DNA of 64,000 nt. Origin: SZUA-36 sp963801195. GTDB taxonomy: Bacteria > Pseudomonadota > Gammaproteobacteria > Xanthomonadales > SZUA-36. Each line of letters begins with the position of its first letter. Position 1 is the first letter of the stretch. Location: the NCBI GenBank assembly GCA_963801195.1, contig CAWDDX010000007.1, forward strand, positions 1-64,000, in the 5' to 3' direction. The notes under the pieces are model-generated. The model saw only the letters and a program-made list of their open reading frames with translations, was not told the DNA's origin and did not search any database. The position numbers and the translations under genes were made by a program. Positions 47,352 through 57,120 of the stretch are shown here, piece after piece.

Positions 47352-47507
47352 GAACTAGTACACAGGATTTGTCAAGGTCCAGGATTTGAGAAATCATACC
47401 CGACAAGCCGGCTGAATTCGGAAGAGACGGATTATACCAAGACAAAGCGCGGTCATTATGGATAATGGTCAGGTTGATGTCATCCCGCAAATGGAATTCG
47501 GTAATTA

Positions 47508-49868
47508 ATGGCCAGTAAAACTACAAAATCCAAATCGGCAAAAGGCAAATCTCCAAGGAAAAAGGCAGCGGGAAAAAAGCCGGGTTTATGGCGCCGCGTG
47601 TTCCGTTTGCTGATGCTGCTGACGGGGCTTGGCATCGGAATCGGTATACCCTGGATGATGTGGCTGGACATGCAGGTCCGGGACGAGTTTGACGGCCGGA
47701 TCTGGGACTTGCCCAGCCGTGTCTATGCGCGGCCGTTGAGTCTGTATAGCGGCAAATCAATCACTAAAGATGTCCTGCTGAGGGAATTGAAGTCCGCCGG
47801 ATACCGCCGGGTGTCATCGGCGTCGACGGCGGGAACCTATACCGTCAACGGCAACCGCTTTGACATCCATCGCCGTGCATTCACCTTCGAGGACGGCGCG
47901 GAGCCGGCGCTACGTTTCCAGTTACGCCTGGGCGGTGATTCACAGCTGAGCCTGAGCAATGCATCCGGTAACGGAGACCCGGGCCTGCTGCGCCTCGACC
48001 CGGCCGAGATCGCTTCCATTTACCCGATGCACGAAGAAGACCGAACGCTGGTTGCGCTAAAGGATGTGCCGGAACTGTTGGTTACCGGCCTGCAGGCGGT
48101 GGAAGACCGACAGTTCAAACACCACCACGGCATTGCTTTTCGCAGCATTGCGCGCGCTTTCCTGGCCAATTTGAAAGCCGGCGGGGCCGTTCAGGGCGGC
48201 AGCACGCTGACCCAGCAGCTGGTGAAGAATTATTTTTTGAGCAGCGAGCGCACGCTGGTGCGCAAGGTCAATGAAGCGCTGATGGCCGTGCTGCTGGAGT
48301 TGCACTATGACAAGGCGCAAATCCTCGAGGCCTATATCAACGAGATATTCCTCGGTCAGCAGGGTAAACACGCAATACATGGATTTGGCCGGGCCAGTGA
48401 GTTCTATTTCGACCGTCCCCTGCAGGATCTCGACTCCCAGCAGATCGCCCTGTTGATCGGCATGGTGCGTGGCGCGTCGCTGTATAACCCGCGACGCAAT
48501 CCGGATCGGGCACTGGAGCGGCGTAACCAGGTGCTCGACACTTTTGCCGTCACCGGGTTGATGACCAAAGACGCGGTAAAGGCCGCAAAAGCACAGCCTT
48601 TGGGGGTCACGGCTGAGCCGCGTTCCGGTGGCAGCCGTTTCCCCGCGTTCGTAGACCTGGTCAGACGTCAACTGGTGCGAGATTACCTGCCTTCCGACCT
48701 GAGCTCCGAAGGCCTGAAGATATTTACCACCCTGGCGCCATCTGAGCAGGCGTATGCACAGGAGGCGGTTTCCCGTGGCCTGGATGATCTGAAACAACGC
48801 GGATTGCCGGCCGACCTGCAGGGTGCGCTGGTGCTTGCCGATGTCGCCAGCGGCGAAGTCCGTGCGCTGGTCGGTGACCGTGTCGCGGGCCGCAATGGCT
48901 TCAATCGCGCACTCGATGCGCGCCGGCAAATCGGTTCGGTCATCAAACCCCTGATTTACCTGCTGGCCCTCGAGCACGTCGCCGATTACACCCTGATTAC
49001 ACGGGTCGATGACGCACCCATTTCGCTGCGCCTGGAGGATGGAAAACTGTGGTCGCCAGAGAACTATGACCACAAGTCGCATGGCGAAATGCCACTTATG
49101 GATGCACTGGTTCACTCGTATAATCAGGCGACGGTGAATGTGGGGCTGAAAGTCGGTGTCGCAAACCTGATCCGTAAAATCAGCCAGCTGGGTGTGGATG
49201 TCGAAATTCCGGCGGTTCCTGCAACCCTGCTGGGTGCCGTCGAACTGACGCCGTATGAAGTGACGCAGATGTACCAGTCGCTGGCGGCCGGTGGTTACAG
49301 TGTGCCGCTGCGTTCGGTCACGGCCGTGCTGACCCCGCAGGGGGAGTTGCTGAGCCGTTATCCACTGCGATTCATGCCGCTTGAAAACCGCGATGCGGTC
49401 GCCCTGCTGAATTTTGCACTGACGCGCGTCGTGGAAGAGGGCACCGCGCAGTCATTGCATGCATTGCTTGGCAATGACACCGTGATTGCGGGTAAAACCG
49501 GTACCACCAACGAAAGGCGTGACAGCTGGTTTGTCGGCTATACTCGTGACCGTGTGGCGGTCGCCTGGGTGGGTCTGGATGACAACCGCCCGGCTGGCGT
49601 TACCGGGGCCAACGCCGCAATGCGTGTCTGGGCCGGCCTGTTCCGCACGGTGCCGATAGAGGCGGTTGATTTGCGCATGCCGGATGGGGCAAATTTTGTC
49701 TGGGTCGATAAATGGCAACAGGCGCTGACCGATCCATCCTGCCGTGGCGCTATGCAAATACCGTTTATTGAAGGTTCTGAACCGCAGGAAAGTACAGGTT
49801 GTCTGAAGGCCCTGGATAGTAAAAACAAAAAGTCTTTATGGAGAAAATTGTTTGGAAACAAAGATTAG
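47508..49868 (+). CDS. mrcB: Penicillin-binding protein 1B (bifunctional)
   Basis: A class A PBP that polymerises and cross-links peptidoglycan. The 786-residue protein has a Lys-rich cytoplasmic tail, one membrane helix (about 30-52), a UB2H-like domain (about 60-150), a GT51 transglycosylase domain (EDRQFKHHHGI, GGSTLTQQLVKNYFL) and a transpeptidase domain with the SxxK nucleophile in GSVIKP near 476-479, SYN in HSYNQAT and KTGT near 663. The start codon ATG at 47508 is chosen as the first before the basic tail. It overlaps the LpoP-like gene by 17 bp. Confidence 0.95.
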   Translation: MASKTTKSKSAKGKSPRKKAAGKKPGLWRRVFRLLMLLTGLGIGIGIPWMMWLDMQVRDEFDGRIWDLPSRVYARPLSLYSGKSITKDVLLRELKSAGYRRVSSASTAGTYTVNGNRFDIHRRAFTFEDGAEPALRFQLRLGGDSQLSLSNASGNGDPGLLRLDPAEIASIYPMHEEDRTLVALKDVPELLVTGLQAVEDRQFKHHHGIAFRSIARAFLANLKAGGAVQGGSTLTQQLVKNYFLSSERTLVRKVNEALMAVLLELHYDKAQILEAYINEIFLGQQGKHAIHGFGRASEFYFDRPLQDLDSQQIALLIGMVRGASLYNPRRNPDRALERRNQVLDTFAVTGLMTKDAVKAAKAQPLGVTAEPRSGGSRFPAFVDLVRRQLVRDYLPSDLSSEGLKIFTTLAPSEQAYAQEAVSRGLDDLKQRGLPADLQGALVLADVASGEVRALVGDRVAGRNGFNRALDARRQIGSVIKPLIYLLALEHVADYTLITRVDDAPISLRLEDGKLWSPENYDHKSHGEMPLMDALVHSYNQATVNVGLKVGVANLIRKISQLGVDVEIPAVPATLLGAVELTPYEVTQMYQSLAAGGYSVPLRSVTAVLTPQGELLSRYPLRFMPLENRDAVALLNFALTRVVEEGTAQSLHALLGNDTVIAGKTGTTNERRDSWFVGYTRDRVAVAWVGLDDNRPAGVTGANAAMRVWAGLFRTVPIEAVDLRMPDGANFVWVDKWQQALTDPSCRGAMQIPFIEGSEPQESTGCLKALDSKNKKSLWRKLFGNKD

Positions 49869-50382
49869 CCCGAACATTGCATCAGTATCCCGGAAGATGG
49901 CGCAGAGGCTACTGGGAATCTGCATCATTATGGTGCTGGCCGCGTGCAGCACGCAACCGCCCGCACCCGATGAAGTCAACAACCGGGTCAGGACACCGGC
50001 GAGCCAGGACAGCGCCGGTGTACAGGTCTATTCGCTGCAGAACCCGGCGGTCAAGCAACTGACCGCCCAGGCAAATGATGCTGAAAAGGCCGGTGACCTG
50101 GACAAGGCCGGTTCTTACATCGAGCGGGCCCTGCGTATCCAGCCGAGGGATCCGCAATTGTTGCAGCACATGGCGGAAATCAAGTTGCAGAAAGAGGACT
50201 GGCAGCAGGCCTTGAATTTTGCCGTGCGCTCCTATGATATCGGTCCGCGGGTGGGAGAAATCTGCAGCAGGAACTGGCGTACCATCGGTGTGGCCAGGGA
50301 ACACCTCAATGACGTCAACGGCGCCAGCGATGCCGAGGCACGTGCAACGAAGTGCATGAATACGCGGCCCGAGAGGTTCTGA
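49852..50382 (+). CDS. lpoP: LpoP-like TPR lipoprotein, probable PBP1b activator
   Basis: A 176-residue lipoprotein with lipobox LAAC (Ser at +2, outer-membrane type) and two TPR-like repeats (AEKAGDLDKAGSYIERALRI, KEDWQQALNFAVRSYDI). In Pseudomonas aeruginosa a TPR lipoprotein encoded beside mrcB, LpoP, activates PBP1b from the outer membrane, replacing the unrelated LpoB of enterics. Size, signal, TPRs and the 17-bp overlap with mrcB all match. The start is a TTG at 49852, with GGAG about 9 nt upstream; an ATG at 49897 would shorten the leader but still keep the lipobox. Confidence 0.8.
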   Translation: METKISPNIASVSRKMAQRLLGICIIMVLAACSTQPPAPDEVNNRVRTPASQDSAGVQVYSLQNPAVKQLTAQANDAEKAGDLDKAGSYIERALRIQPRDPQLLQHMAEIKLQKEDWQQALNFAVRSYDIGPRVGEICSRNWRTIGVAREHLNDVNGASDAEARATKCMNTRPERF

Positions 50383-50391
50383 GCAAAACCG

Positions 50392-52329
50392 GTGTCAGGT
50401 TCAACGCAAGGGAGTGTGCAATTGCTCGATGCCGGCGGGCCGTTTGAATCGGTTCTGCCCGGGTTCGCGCCACGCCAGGAACAATTGCAACTGGCGGCGG
50501 CGATAGAAAGAACCATTGCATCGGGTGGCACGCTGGTGGCCGAGGCGGGAACCGGCATCGGCAAGACGCTTTCCTACCTGGTACCGGTGCTCAGGGGCAA
50601 TCAGCGCACCATCATTTCGACCGGTACCAAGACACTCCAGGACCAGTTGTATTTCCGGGACCTGCCGTTGGTCAAAAAAGCGCTTGGCAGCACCCTCAAA
50701 ACCGCGTTACTCAAGGGGCGGGCAAATTATCTCTGCCTGTACCGGATGGAGCAGTCCCGCACGGAAGGCAGGCTGCCATCGCGGAACTCGATCGGCGAAC
50801 TGGAGGCCATTCGCCAATGGGCGCCGACCAGCGTGGATGGCGATCTTTCAATCTCATCAGTGATCGCGGAAGACAGCGAACTTTGGCCGATGGTGACATC
50901 GACCGCGGATAACTGCCTGGGCTCGGATTGCCCCGATTTCAACAGGTGTTTTATCGCGCGGGCACGTCGTGAAGCCCAGGATGCCGACGTGGTGGTGGTC
51001 AATCATCACCTGCTGTTCGCCGACATGGCGATCAAGCAAAGCGGCTTTGGGGAAGTATTGCCGGGTGCATCGGTGTTTATCGTCGATGAAGCTCACCAGG
51101 CACCCGAAACCGCCTCACAGTTCTTCAGCGCCTCGCTCTCCACCCGGCAGATTTCCGACCTGTGCACCGATTTGCTGGCCGAGGCGGCCGAAACCAGCGG
51201 TGGTATCGCGGTGGTACGTGACGAGGTGGCCCACTGCCGTCAGGTCATCAAGGAGTTTCAACTCGCCTGTCATGAAGGCCTCGACGACCGGGGTACGTGG
51301 GACGATATGCTGGCCCGCTCCGGGGTCAGGACAAGCCTGCAGGCCCTGGATGCCGCGGTCGGCGCACTGAAACCGGTGGTCCAGTCACTTGAGGGGGCCA
51401 GCCGCGGCATGGATGCCTGTCTGCAGCGCCTGGCCGAAATACTGGCGCATTTTGACCATCTCGACAAACCCGTTCCCGTGACCGAGGTGCGCTGGTTCGA
51501 GCGTCGCGGTAAAGGTGTGATGATCCACACCACGCCACTGGATATCTCGAACCTGTTTTCCAGCTTCTGCGAACAACTGGATGCCGCGTGGGTGTTTACC
51601 TCGGCAACCTTGTCGGTCAATGGCGGTTTTGATCATTTTGTCCGCCAACTGGGTTTGCAGGATGCCGAAACGCTTAACCTGGATTCGCCATTTGATTATC
51701 GAAACAATGCGCTGCTGTGGTTGCCGGGTGATTTACCCGAACCGCGTGATGCGTCATTCGTTCCCGAGTTGCTGGCCCGCGTCCGTCCGGTTCTGAAGGC
51801 CAGTAAGGGCCGTGCCTTTCTCCTTTTCACTTCACACAGGGCGCTAAGACAGGCCGCCGAGTTACTCGCCGGCACGATCGAGCATCCCCTTTTTGTGCAG
51901 GGTGAAATGCCGCGCAGCATGTTGCTTGAAGCTTTTCGTAGCTCGGGTGATGGAATTTTGCTGGGTTCCGCCAGTTTCTGGGGCGGCGTGGATGTCATGG
52001 GTGGCGCCTTGTCGCTGGTGATTATCGACAAACTGCCATTTGCACCACCCAATGACCCGGTCATGGTTGCACGCAGTAACCAATTGCGACAGCATGGGGG
52101 CAATCCATTCATGGAGTTGTTTTTGCCGCAGGCCGTCATCGCGCTCAAACAGGGTGCGGGCCGCCTGATACGCGACGTCAATGACCGCGGGGTACTGGTC
52201 ATTTGTGACCGCAGGCTGAAGACCAAGGGCTACGGCGGCGTTTTCCTCGACAGCCTTCCCCCCATGCAGCAAACACCGGACCGTGACCGTGTCGTGGAGT
52301 TTTTTGAAAATGAATCTACTGGCGATTGA
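50392..52329 (+). CDS. yoaA: DinG/YoaA-family Fe-S helicase
   Basis: A 645-residue XPD-like superfamily 2 DNA helicase. Walker A (GTGIGKT) is near residues 52-58 and DEAH (VDEAHQAPE) near 231. Between them lie four cysteines (CLYRMEQ, DNCLGSDCPDFNRC), the ligands of a 4Fe-4S cluster. Motif VI (QGAGRLIRD) is near 585. YoaA in E. coli pairs with the chi subunit of DNA polymerase III in replication repair. The GTG start at 50392 follows the lipoprotein stop by 9 bp, and the end overlaps tsaB by 20 bp, the usual yoaA-tsaB pairing. Confidence 0.92.
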   Translation: MSGSTQGSVQLLDAGGPFESVLPGFAPRQEQLQLAAAIERTIASGGTLVAEAGTGIGKTLSYLVPVLRGNQRTIISTGTKTLQDQLYFRDLPLVKKALGSTLKTALLKGRANYLCLYRMEQSRTEGRLPSRNSIGELEAIRQWAPTSVDGDLSISSVIAEDSELWPMVTSTADNCLGSDCPDFNRCFIARARREAQDADVVVVNHHLLFADMAIKQSGFGEVLPGASVFIVDEAHQAPETASQFFSASLSTRQISDLCTDLLAEAAETSGGIAVVRDEVAHCRQVIKEFQLACHEGLDDRGTWDDMLARSGVRTSLQALDAAVGALKPVVQSLEGASRGMDACLQRLAEILAHFDHLDKPVPVTEVRWFERRGKGVMIHTTPLDISNLFSSFCEQLDAAWVFTSATLSVNGGFDHFVRQLGLQDAETLNLDSPFDYRNNALLWLPGDLPEPRDASFVPELLARVRPVLKASKGRAFLLFTSHRALRQAAELLAGTIEHPLFVQGEMPRSMLLEAFRSSGDGILLGSASFWGGVDVMGGALSLVIIDKLPFAPPNDPVMVARSNQLRQHGGNPFMELFLPQAVIALKQGAGRLIRDVNDRGVLVICDRRLKTKGYGGVFLDSLPPMQQTPDRDRVVEFFENESTGD

Positions 52330-52984
52330 AACATCAACCGAGACATGTTCCGTAGCCCTCAGCTTCAATGGCGAGGTTTTGGAGCGTTACCGGCATGCAC
52401 CCAGGCAGCACGCCGAATTGCTGCTGCCATGGGTTGAGCAACTGCTATCAGATGCAGGAATCGGATACACGTCACTCGATGCCATCGCCTTCAGTCGCGG
52501 TCCGGGAAGCTTTACCAGTTTGCGTATCGGTATCGGTGTCGTACAGGGTCTGGCATGGGCGTCCGACCGTCCGGTCATACCTGTTTCCAGTCTCGCTGCA
52601 ACGGCCCAGACAATTGCCGGTGATGGCGTGGACGTCGCGCTGGTTGCGCTGGATGCGCGCATGAACGAAGTGTTTACCGGTGTCTACGAAATCAATGAGC
52701 GCGGGATCATGAGCCCGGCAGCGGCAGAGAAAGTCTGTCCTCCGGAAGATGTCCGGGTGCCGTTTCCCGCCAGGACTTCTGGCATTGGCAACGGTTTTGA
52801 CCGCTATGAGGCGTTGCGTGCGCTGTCGGCACAACTGCGCGGCGTTAACGCCGACACGTGGCCAAGGGCATCGGCCGTGCTTCAGTTGGCGCAAGACTGG
52901 CTGCGAACCAATGAACCGCTAAGCGCGGAACTGGCCCAGCCCGTGTACCTGCGTGACAATGTCGCCAAAAAGCCAGTCAATTAA
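52310..52984 (+). CDS. tsaB: TsaB, tRNA threonylcarbamoyladenosine synthesis protein
   Basis: A 224-residue ASKHA-fold protein that forms the TsaBD core making t6A37 in ANN-decoding tRNAs. It starts MNLLAIETSTETCSVAL and has the conserved FSRGPGSFTSLRIG and QGLAWA. The ATG at 52310 is chosen over 52283 because family members begin exactly with the ILAIETS strand. It overlaps yoaA by 20 bp and ends 8 bp into the converging LysE-type gene. Confidence 0.94.
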   Translation: MNLLAIETSTETCSVALSFNGEVLERYRHAPRQHAELLLPWVEQLLSDAGIGYTSLDAIAFSRGPGSFTSLRIGIGVVQGLAWASDRPVIPVSSLAATAQTIAGDGVDVALVALDARMNEVFTGVYEINERGIMSPAAAEKVCPPEDVRVPFPARTSGIGNGFDRYEALRALSAQLRGVNADTWPRASAVLQLAQDWLRTNEPLSAELAQPVYLRDNVAKKPVN

Positions 52985-53594
52985 AAAAACCGCCCGCCAG
53001 CAACTTTATCGCAAGCGCAATAAGGATCACGCCGAAGGCGCGCTCGAGCCAGACAACGTTGCGTTTCAGGTATCCGAGCCAGCGCGGGTTTGAAAAAGAC
53101 CAAGCAACGATCATGTACCAGCCCATATCAATGAACAGTGCGGTGGCGGCGTAAGCGAGCTTTTCCAGCCAGGTGGTCTCGCTGCCGATGACCTGGCTGA
53201 ACAATGCGATGAAAAATACCGCTACTTTCGGGTTCAGAAATACGACCAGGAAACCATCGCGTGCGGCGCTGCCCGTGGTGGGTGGGTTCTCGAGACCTCC
53301 GTCCGTTTTGGCTTGTGCCCGCAGACCCTTGATCCCGATCCAGATAAGATAGCCGGCACCCGCCCATTGAAGTGTCTTGAACAACAGCGGTGAAGCGGTG
53401 ATCATGACTGCAATCCCGGAGATACACAGCAGTGCGTATAAGCCGATCCCCAGGCCGTGCGTCACTGCTGCGATCAGACCTGTTACACGTCCGCCCCTGA
53501 GCGTTTGTTGTAATACCACGGCCAGCGATGGGCCGGGTGACATGGCGCCCAGAAGGCAGATGGAGACCACGGTTAGCCAGATTGTTATTGTCAT
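52977..53594 (-). CDS. LysE/RhtB-family amino-acid exporter
   Basis: A 205-residue inner-membrane protein with six predicted helices. The N-terminal signature is GAMSPGPSLAVV, and WAGAGYLIWIGIKGL and FLVVFLNPKVAVFF are typical of RhtB/LysE exporters of threonine, homoserine or related amino acids. The ATG at 53594 (MTITIWLTVVSI) gives the correct first helix; the longer frame from 53645 is rejected. It converges on tsaB with an 8-bp overlap. The substrate cannot be told from sequence. Confidence 0.88.
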   Translation of the reverse strand: MTITIWLTVVSICLLGAMSPGPSLAVVLQQTLRGGRVTGLIAAVTHGLGIGLYALLCISGIAVMITASPLLFKTLQWAGAGYLIWIGIKGLRAQAKTDGGLENPPTTGSAARDGFLVVFLNPKVAVFFIALFSQVIGSETTWLEKLAYAATALFIDMGWYMIVAWSFSNPRWLGYLKRNVVWLERAFGVILIALAIKLLAGGFFN

Positions 53595-54056
53595 AGACTT
53601 CAGTTTGACGCATTGCCGTTCGGGATACACATGCAAAGAACGCAATACGACCGGAAAAGGTCATTAAAGTTGGTAAAATTATCCCGCTGCAGTGGCGTCA
53701 GGATAAACTGATATTGCTTTTTAGCTGTAAAAAAACTGTAAAATAGCGCATATGTCCATTGGGTTCGGTATAATCCGCCTTTAAGCAAAGCGGTTGATAT
53801 GGACGGTTTGTTGTTAAACTCGCTAGCGGTAAAGTGCCATTATGTTATGAAGGTGCCAAATAAGCTGGGTGAATTACATTAAATTAACGAATTTGTAAGT
53901 TAAATCTGCGAAAATAAATTTAAAAAGCGCGGTGGGGGTCTGTTTTGGCTTATATAAATTTGTTTGAGCAGAAGCCAATAACTTTAAAATAGAGGCCTAC
54001 GTGGTGGTATTCAAATACTCTTTATTGAGTGCAAATTGCACGGTGGTGTGGTGAAC
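53595..54056. other. Gap of 462 bp upstream of the sphingolipid-type operon
   Basis: AT-rich, especially 53870-54010, with no credible gene. It should contain the promoter of the operon starting at 54057 and that of the exporter on the other strand. I found no tRNA, no clear hexamers and no palindromic operator. Confidence 0.55.
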
Positions 54057-55823
54057 ATGAAGACCATGATGCCAACACCTGCCAATATTGATTTGCCTGT
54101 CAAAATTGCCCCGTTCACTAACCTGGTGGATGCTCTGGAGTACGCAGCGCAAGGAAACACAGGTTTTAATTTTTACGACGGTCGCGGTCAGCTATCCTCG
54201 GTGCTGTCGTATGCGGATCTGCGCGACGAGGCCAGGATAATTGCCCGGCGTCTGCTCAGCCTGGGATGCGAGCGCGGCACCCGGGTCGGCATCATTGCCG
54301 AAACGGAACCGATGTTCCATCGTTTCTTTTTCGCTTGCCAGTATGCGGGCCTGATACCCGTCGCTTTACCGGCGGGCATCCAGTTGGGTGCACACGGTGC
54401 GTATGTCAGCCAGGTCAGACGTATGCTCAAGAGCTGTGGCGCCTCGATCGTGGTCGCCCCCGACACCCACGCCAATTTCATGGCGGAAGCGGTCGAAGGT
54501 CTCGATTTGCGGATGGCGGGCAGGCAAGCTGATTTTGACCTTCTGCCCGAGGCGGATGTCGAGTTTGAAGCGCTGGGCGCGAACGACCCGGCCTATCTTC
54601 AATATACCTCCGGCAGCACGAGCTTCCCCCGTGGAGTAGAGGTTACCCAAAAGACAGTACTGAATAACCTGATGGAAATTGCCCGTTACGGGCTAAAACT
54701 GAATGCCTCGGACCGTTTCGTGTCGTGGCTGCCTTTCTATCACGACATGGGCCTGGTCGGTTTTATCCTGGTCCCGTTGATCGGGCAGCTATCGGTTGAC
54801 TATCTTGGTTCGCGTACCTTCGCTATGCGCCCACGCTTGTGGCTGAAGATATTATCGGATAACGGCGGCACGATTTCTTCTGCGCCGACCTTTGGTTACG
54901 CACTGTGCGCAAAACGTTTACGGCCGTCCGATGTTGCAGGCTACGACCTCAGCAACTGGCGTGCGGCCTGTGTGGGCGCCGAACGCATCAATCCCGAGCC
55001 ATTGGTTGAATTCGCAGAAATTCTTGAACCCTGTGGTTTTGACCAGAATGCCTACGTTGCCTGTTACGGCATGGCGGAGTGCGTGCTGGCCACCAGTTTC
55101 GCACCGTTGGGCGAAGGCCTGAATGTCGATTTGGTCGATCGCAAGATCATGGCCGATACCGGTGAAGCCAGGCCTTCGAACGGCGATGCCCTGTCCACTT
55201 CCGAGTACGTGGATTGTGGCAAGCTTCTGCCCGGTTTTGAGTTTTCAATCCTCGATGATCAGGGCGTTGAAATGCCCAACCGTCATTGTGGACACATCTA
55301 CCTGAAAGGCCCCAGCGTGATGCGTGGTTATTTCCACGATGAAAAGTCCACCGCCGAGGTGTTGTCAGAAGACGGTTGGTTAAATACCGGTGACATCGGT
55401 TACCGTATCGATGATCACCTCGTCATCACTTCGCGCAGCAAGGACGTCATCATCATCAAGGGGCGTAATATCTGGCCCTATGACCTGGAAGTGCTGGCAC
55501 AGCAAACCTGTGGCGTAAAGCTGGGTGGCGTCGCGGCATTCTCTGTCAGCCTTGAAGGCAGGGAAGAACAGGCCGTGCTGGTCGTTGAGACCAAGGAAAA
55601 GGACGCTGACAGCCGTCAACACATCGTTCAGGAGATCAGCAGTTCCATCCACGCCCATTTTGGTATTAACGTACTGATTGATCTGACCCCGAGGGGAACA
55701 TTGCCAAGGACCTCTTCCGGCAAGCTTTCGAGATCCCAGTCCAAGCAGGACTATCTCGCACGTAAGACCTTGCAGGATGTAGAGCAGGCAGCAACCAGGG
55801 TTGGCGATAAGCTGTCCGCCTGA
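54057..55823 (+). CDS. Fatty-acyl-AMP ligase / acyl-ACP synthetase of a sphingolipid-type operon
   Basis: A 588-residue ANL-superfamily enzyme that adenylates a fatty acid and loads it on a carrier. AMP-binding motif YTSGSTSFPRG, LPFYHDMGLVG, GMAECVL, the hinge region WLNTGDIGY, and KGRNIWPYDLE mark it as FAAL-type, the group that serves acyl carrier proteins, and an ACP is encoded 1 kb downstream. In Caulobacter an acyl synthetase of the ceramide cluster acylates the dedicated ACP. The ATG at 54057 is the likely start; in-frame TTG/GTG codons at 54036-54051 are possible and no start has a strong ribosome site. Confidence 0.85.
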   Translation: MKTMMPTPANIDLPVKIAPFTNLVDALEYAAQGNTGFNFYDGRGQLSSVLSYADLRDEARIIARRLLSLGCERGTRVGIIAETEPMFHRFFFACQYAGLIPVALPAGIQLGAHGAYVSQVRRMLKSCGASIVVAPDTHANFMAEAVEGLDLRMAGRQADFDLLPEADVEFEALGANDPAYLQYTSGSTSFPRGVEVTQKTVLNNLMEIARYGLKLNASDRFVSWLPFYHDMGLVGFILVPLIGQLSVDYLGSRTFAMRPRLWLKILSDNGGTISSAPTFGYALCAKRLRPSDVAGYDLSNWRAACVGAERINPEPLVEFAEILEPCGFDQNAYVACYGMAECVLATSFAPLGEGLNVDLVDRKIMADTGEARPSNGDALSTSEYVDCGKLLPGFEFSILDDQGVEMPNRHCGHIYLKGPSVMRGYFHDEKSTAEVLSEDGWLNTGDIGYRIDDHLVITSRSKDVIIIKGRNIWPYDLEVLAQQTCGVKLGGVAAFSVSLEGREEQAVLVVETKEKDADSRQHIVQEISSSIHAHFGINVLIDLTPRGTLPRTSSGKLSRSQSKQDYLARKTLQDVEQAATRVGDKLSA

Positions 55824-56772
55824 TTTGCAGGCGTCATCCTCAGCTGTATTGATTACGGGCGCTACCGGATTTATCGGCCGGCGCCTCGTATCCGCTTTGC
55901 TGGAATATGACATTCTTCCACGCGCACTGATCCGTGCCGGCAAAAAGGCCGATGACAGGCTTCCCGGCGCATGTGAACAGGTTCCTGCAAGCCTCACCGA
56001 TGTTCAAAAAATTGCCGCTGCCATCGCCGGGTGCCGCGCTGTCATCTATTGCGCAGGCAGCGTCAGGGGTCGCACGGCCACGGACTTCCACGCTGCGAAT
56101 GTCCTCGGTGTCAAAGCCATGGGGGAGGCGCTGGAGCTTTCGAAAAACAAGCCACCCCTGTTGCTCATATCTTCGCTGGCCGCGTCCAGGCCGGAACTGT
56201 CCGACTATGCCGATAGCAAGTGTGAGGGCGAAAAGGCGTTGCAGTCCCACGAGAATGTGCCATGGACGGTGTTGCGACCGCCGGCCGTTTATGGTCCGGG
56301 TGACCGGGAAATGTTGCCGTTGTTGAAAATGATCAGGCGCGGAATGCTCGTACACGCCGGTCCGGCCGGGCAGAAATTATCGCTGCTGCATGTAGATGAC
56401 CTGGCCGGCGCGGTTATCGCCTGGCTGTCCGCACCGCAAAAGTGTCTGCATAAAACCTACGCAATTGATGATGGCACGCCGGGTGGTTACAGCTGGACAG
56501 CCATGGGTGAGGCCGTGAGTGAAAGAAAATTCAGGGTGCTGACCATGCCGCGTTTTCTTTTGCAGGGCGCTGCGCGATTGAACCTGCTGTTTTCGGGGCT
56601 GCTTGGTTACGCACCGATGCTTTCACCGGGTAAAGTGCGCGAACTGGTGCAGCCGGAATGGGTATGTGACAACGGTGCTTTTACCATTGACACCGGCTGG
56701 CAACCAAAGCTCGACCTGAAGCGCGGCGCTCGGCAGTTATTCGCGTCAAAATCCTCCAATTCACCCAATTAG
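55801..56772 (+). CDS. cerR: SDR-type NAD-dependent epimerase/dehydratase, candidate ceramide reductase (CerR-like)
   Basis: A 323-residue extended short-chain dehydrogenase with the NAD(P)-binding GATGFIGRRL near residue 20 and catalytic YxxxK in YADSK near 140, followed by RPPAVYGPGDREM. In Caulobacter the CerR gene of the ceramide cluster, of this family, reduces the 3-keto group of the long-chain base. Its place between the acyl-AMP ligase and ACP/Spt genes supports that role. The start is uncertain: a TTG at 55801 overlaps the upstream gene by 23 bp, and TTG 55825 is the alternative. Confidence 0.75.
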   Translation: MAISCPPDLQASSSAVLITGATGFIGRRLVSALLEYDILPRALIRAGKKADDRLPGACEQVPASLTDVQKIAAAIAGCRAVIYCAGSVRGRTATDFHAANVLGVKAMGEALELSKNKPPLLLISSLAASRPELSDYADSKCEGEKALQSHENVPWTVLRPPAVYGPGDREMLPLLKMIRRGMLVHAGPAGQKLSLLHVDDLAGAVIAWLSAPQKCLHKTYAIDDGTPGGYSWTAMGEAVSERKFRVLTMPRFLLQGAARLNLLFSGLLGYAPMLSPGKVRELVQPEWVCDNGAFTIDTGWQPKLDLKRGARQLFASKSSNSPN

Positions 56773-56849
56773 GATTTGCAACTAACGCATAATTTTCCAT
56801 CCTGGGCTACAATTCACACCTCCTGTGACCGTAACTTGACAGAGCCTAA

Positions 56850-57119
56850 ATGAATAATTCGAAAGAAGCAGTGGGAGAAATGCTCGCTGATATCCTCACC
56901 AGGTACCTTAAGAATAACTGGGCGGATTCACCTTCAAGCAACAAGAAGATTACCCCTTCCACCAACATGGTGACGGAATTGCAACTCGATTCCTTCCAGG
57001 TCATGGAATTCATGCTGGAAGTCGAGGATCATTACGATATCGCGATCGATCTCGACAGCCTGTCGAACATTCACACCATCGATGACCTCGCGGGCGTTGT
57101 CATCGCGCATCAGGATTGA
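56850..57119 (+). CDS. Dedicated acyl carrier protein
   Basis: An 89-residue ACP with the phosphopantetheine site LDSFQVMEF (Ser48) in place of the usual DSL, and an acidic helix II-III (EVEDHYDIAIDL). It is different from housekeeping AcpP and is followed at once by the spt gene (stop TGA, one base, ATG). In bacterial ceramide clusters such an ACP carries the fatty acyl group to serine palmitoyltransferase. It would receive acyl chains from the ligase at 54057. Confidence 0.9.
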   Translation: MNNSKEAVGEMLADILTRYLKNNWADSPSSNKKITPSTNMVTELQLDSFQVMEFMLEVEDHYDIAIDLDSLSNIHTIDDLAGVVIAHQD

Positions 57120-57120
57120 T

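Noticed and set aside
53600..53788. Small open frame upstream of the LysE-type gene
   Set aside because: It has no ribosome site, no motif, and lies in AT-rich intergenic DNA.
57082..57120. Upstream extension of the spt gene into the ACP gene
   Set aside because: The ATG at 57121 directly after the ACP stop gives the family-type N-terminus; the extension would add ACP-frame-shadow residues.
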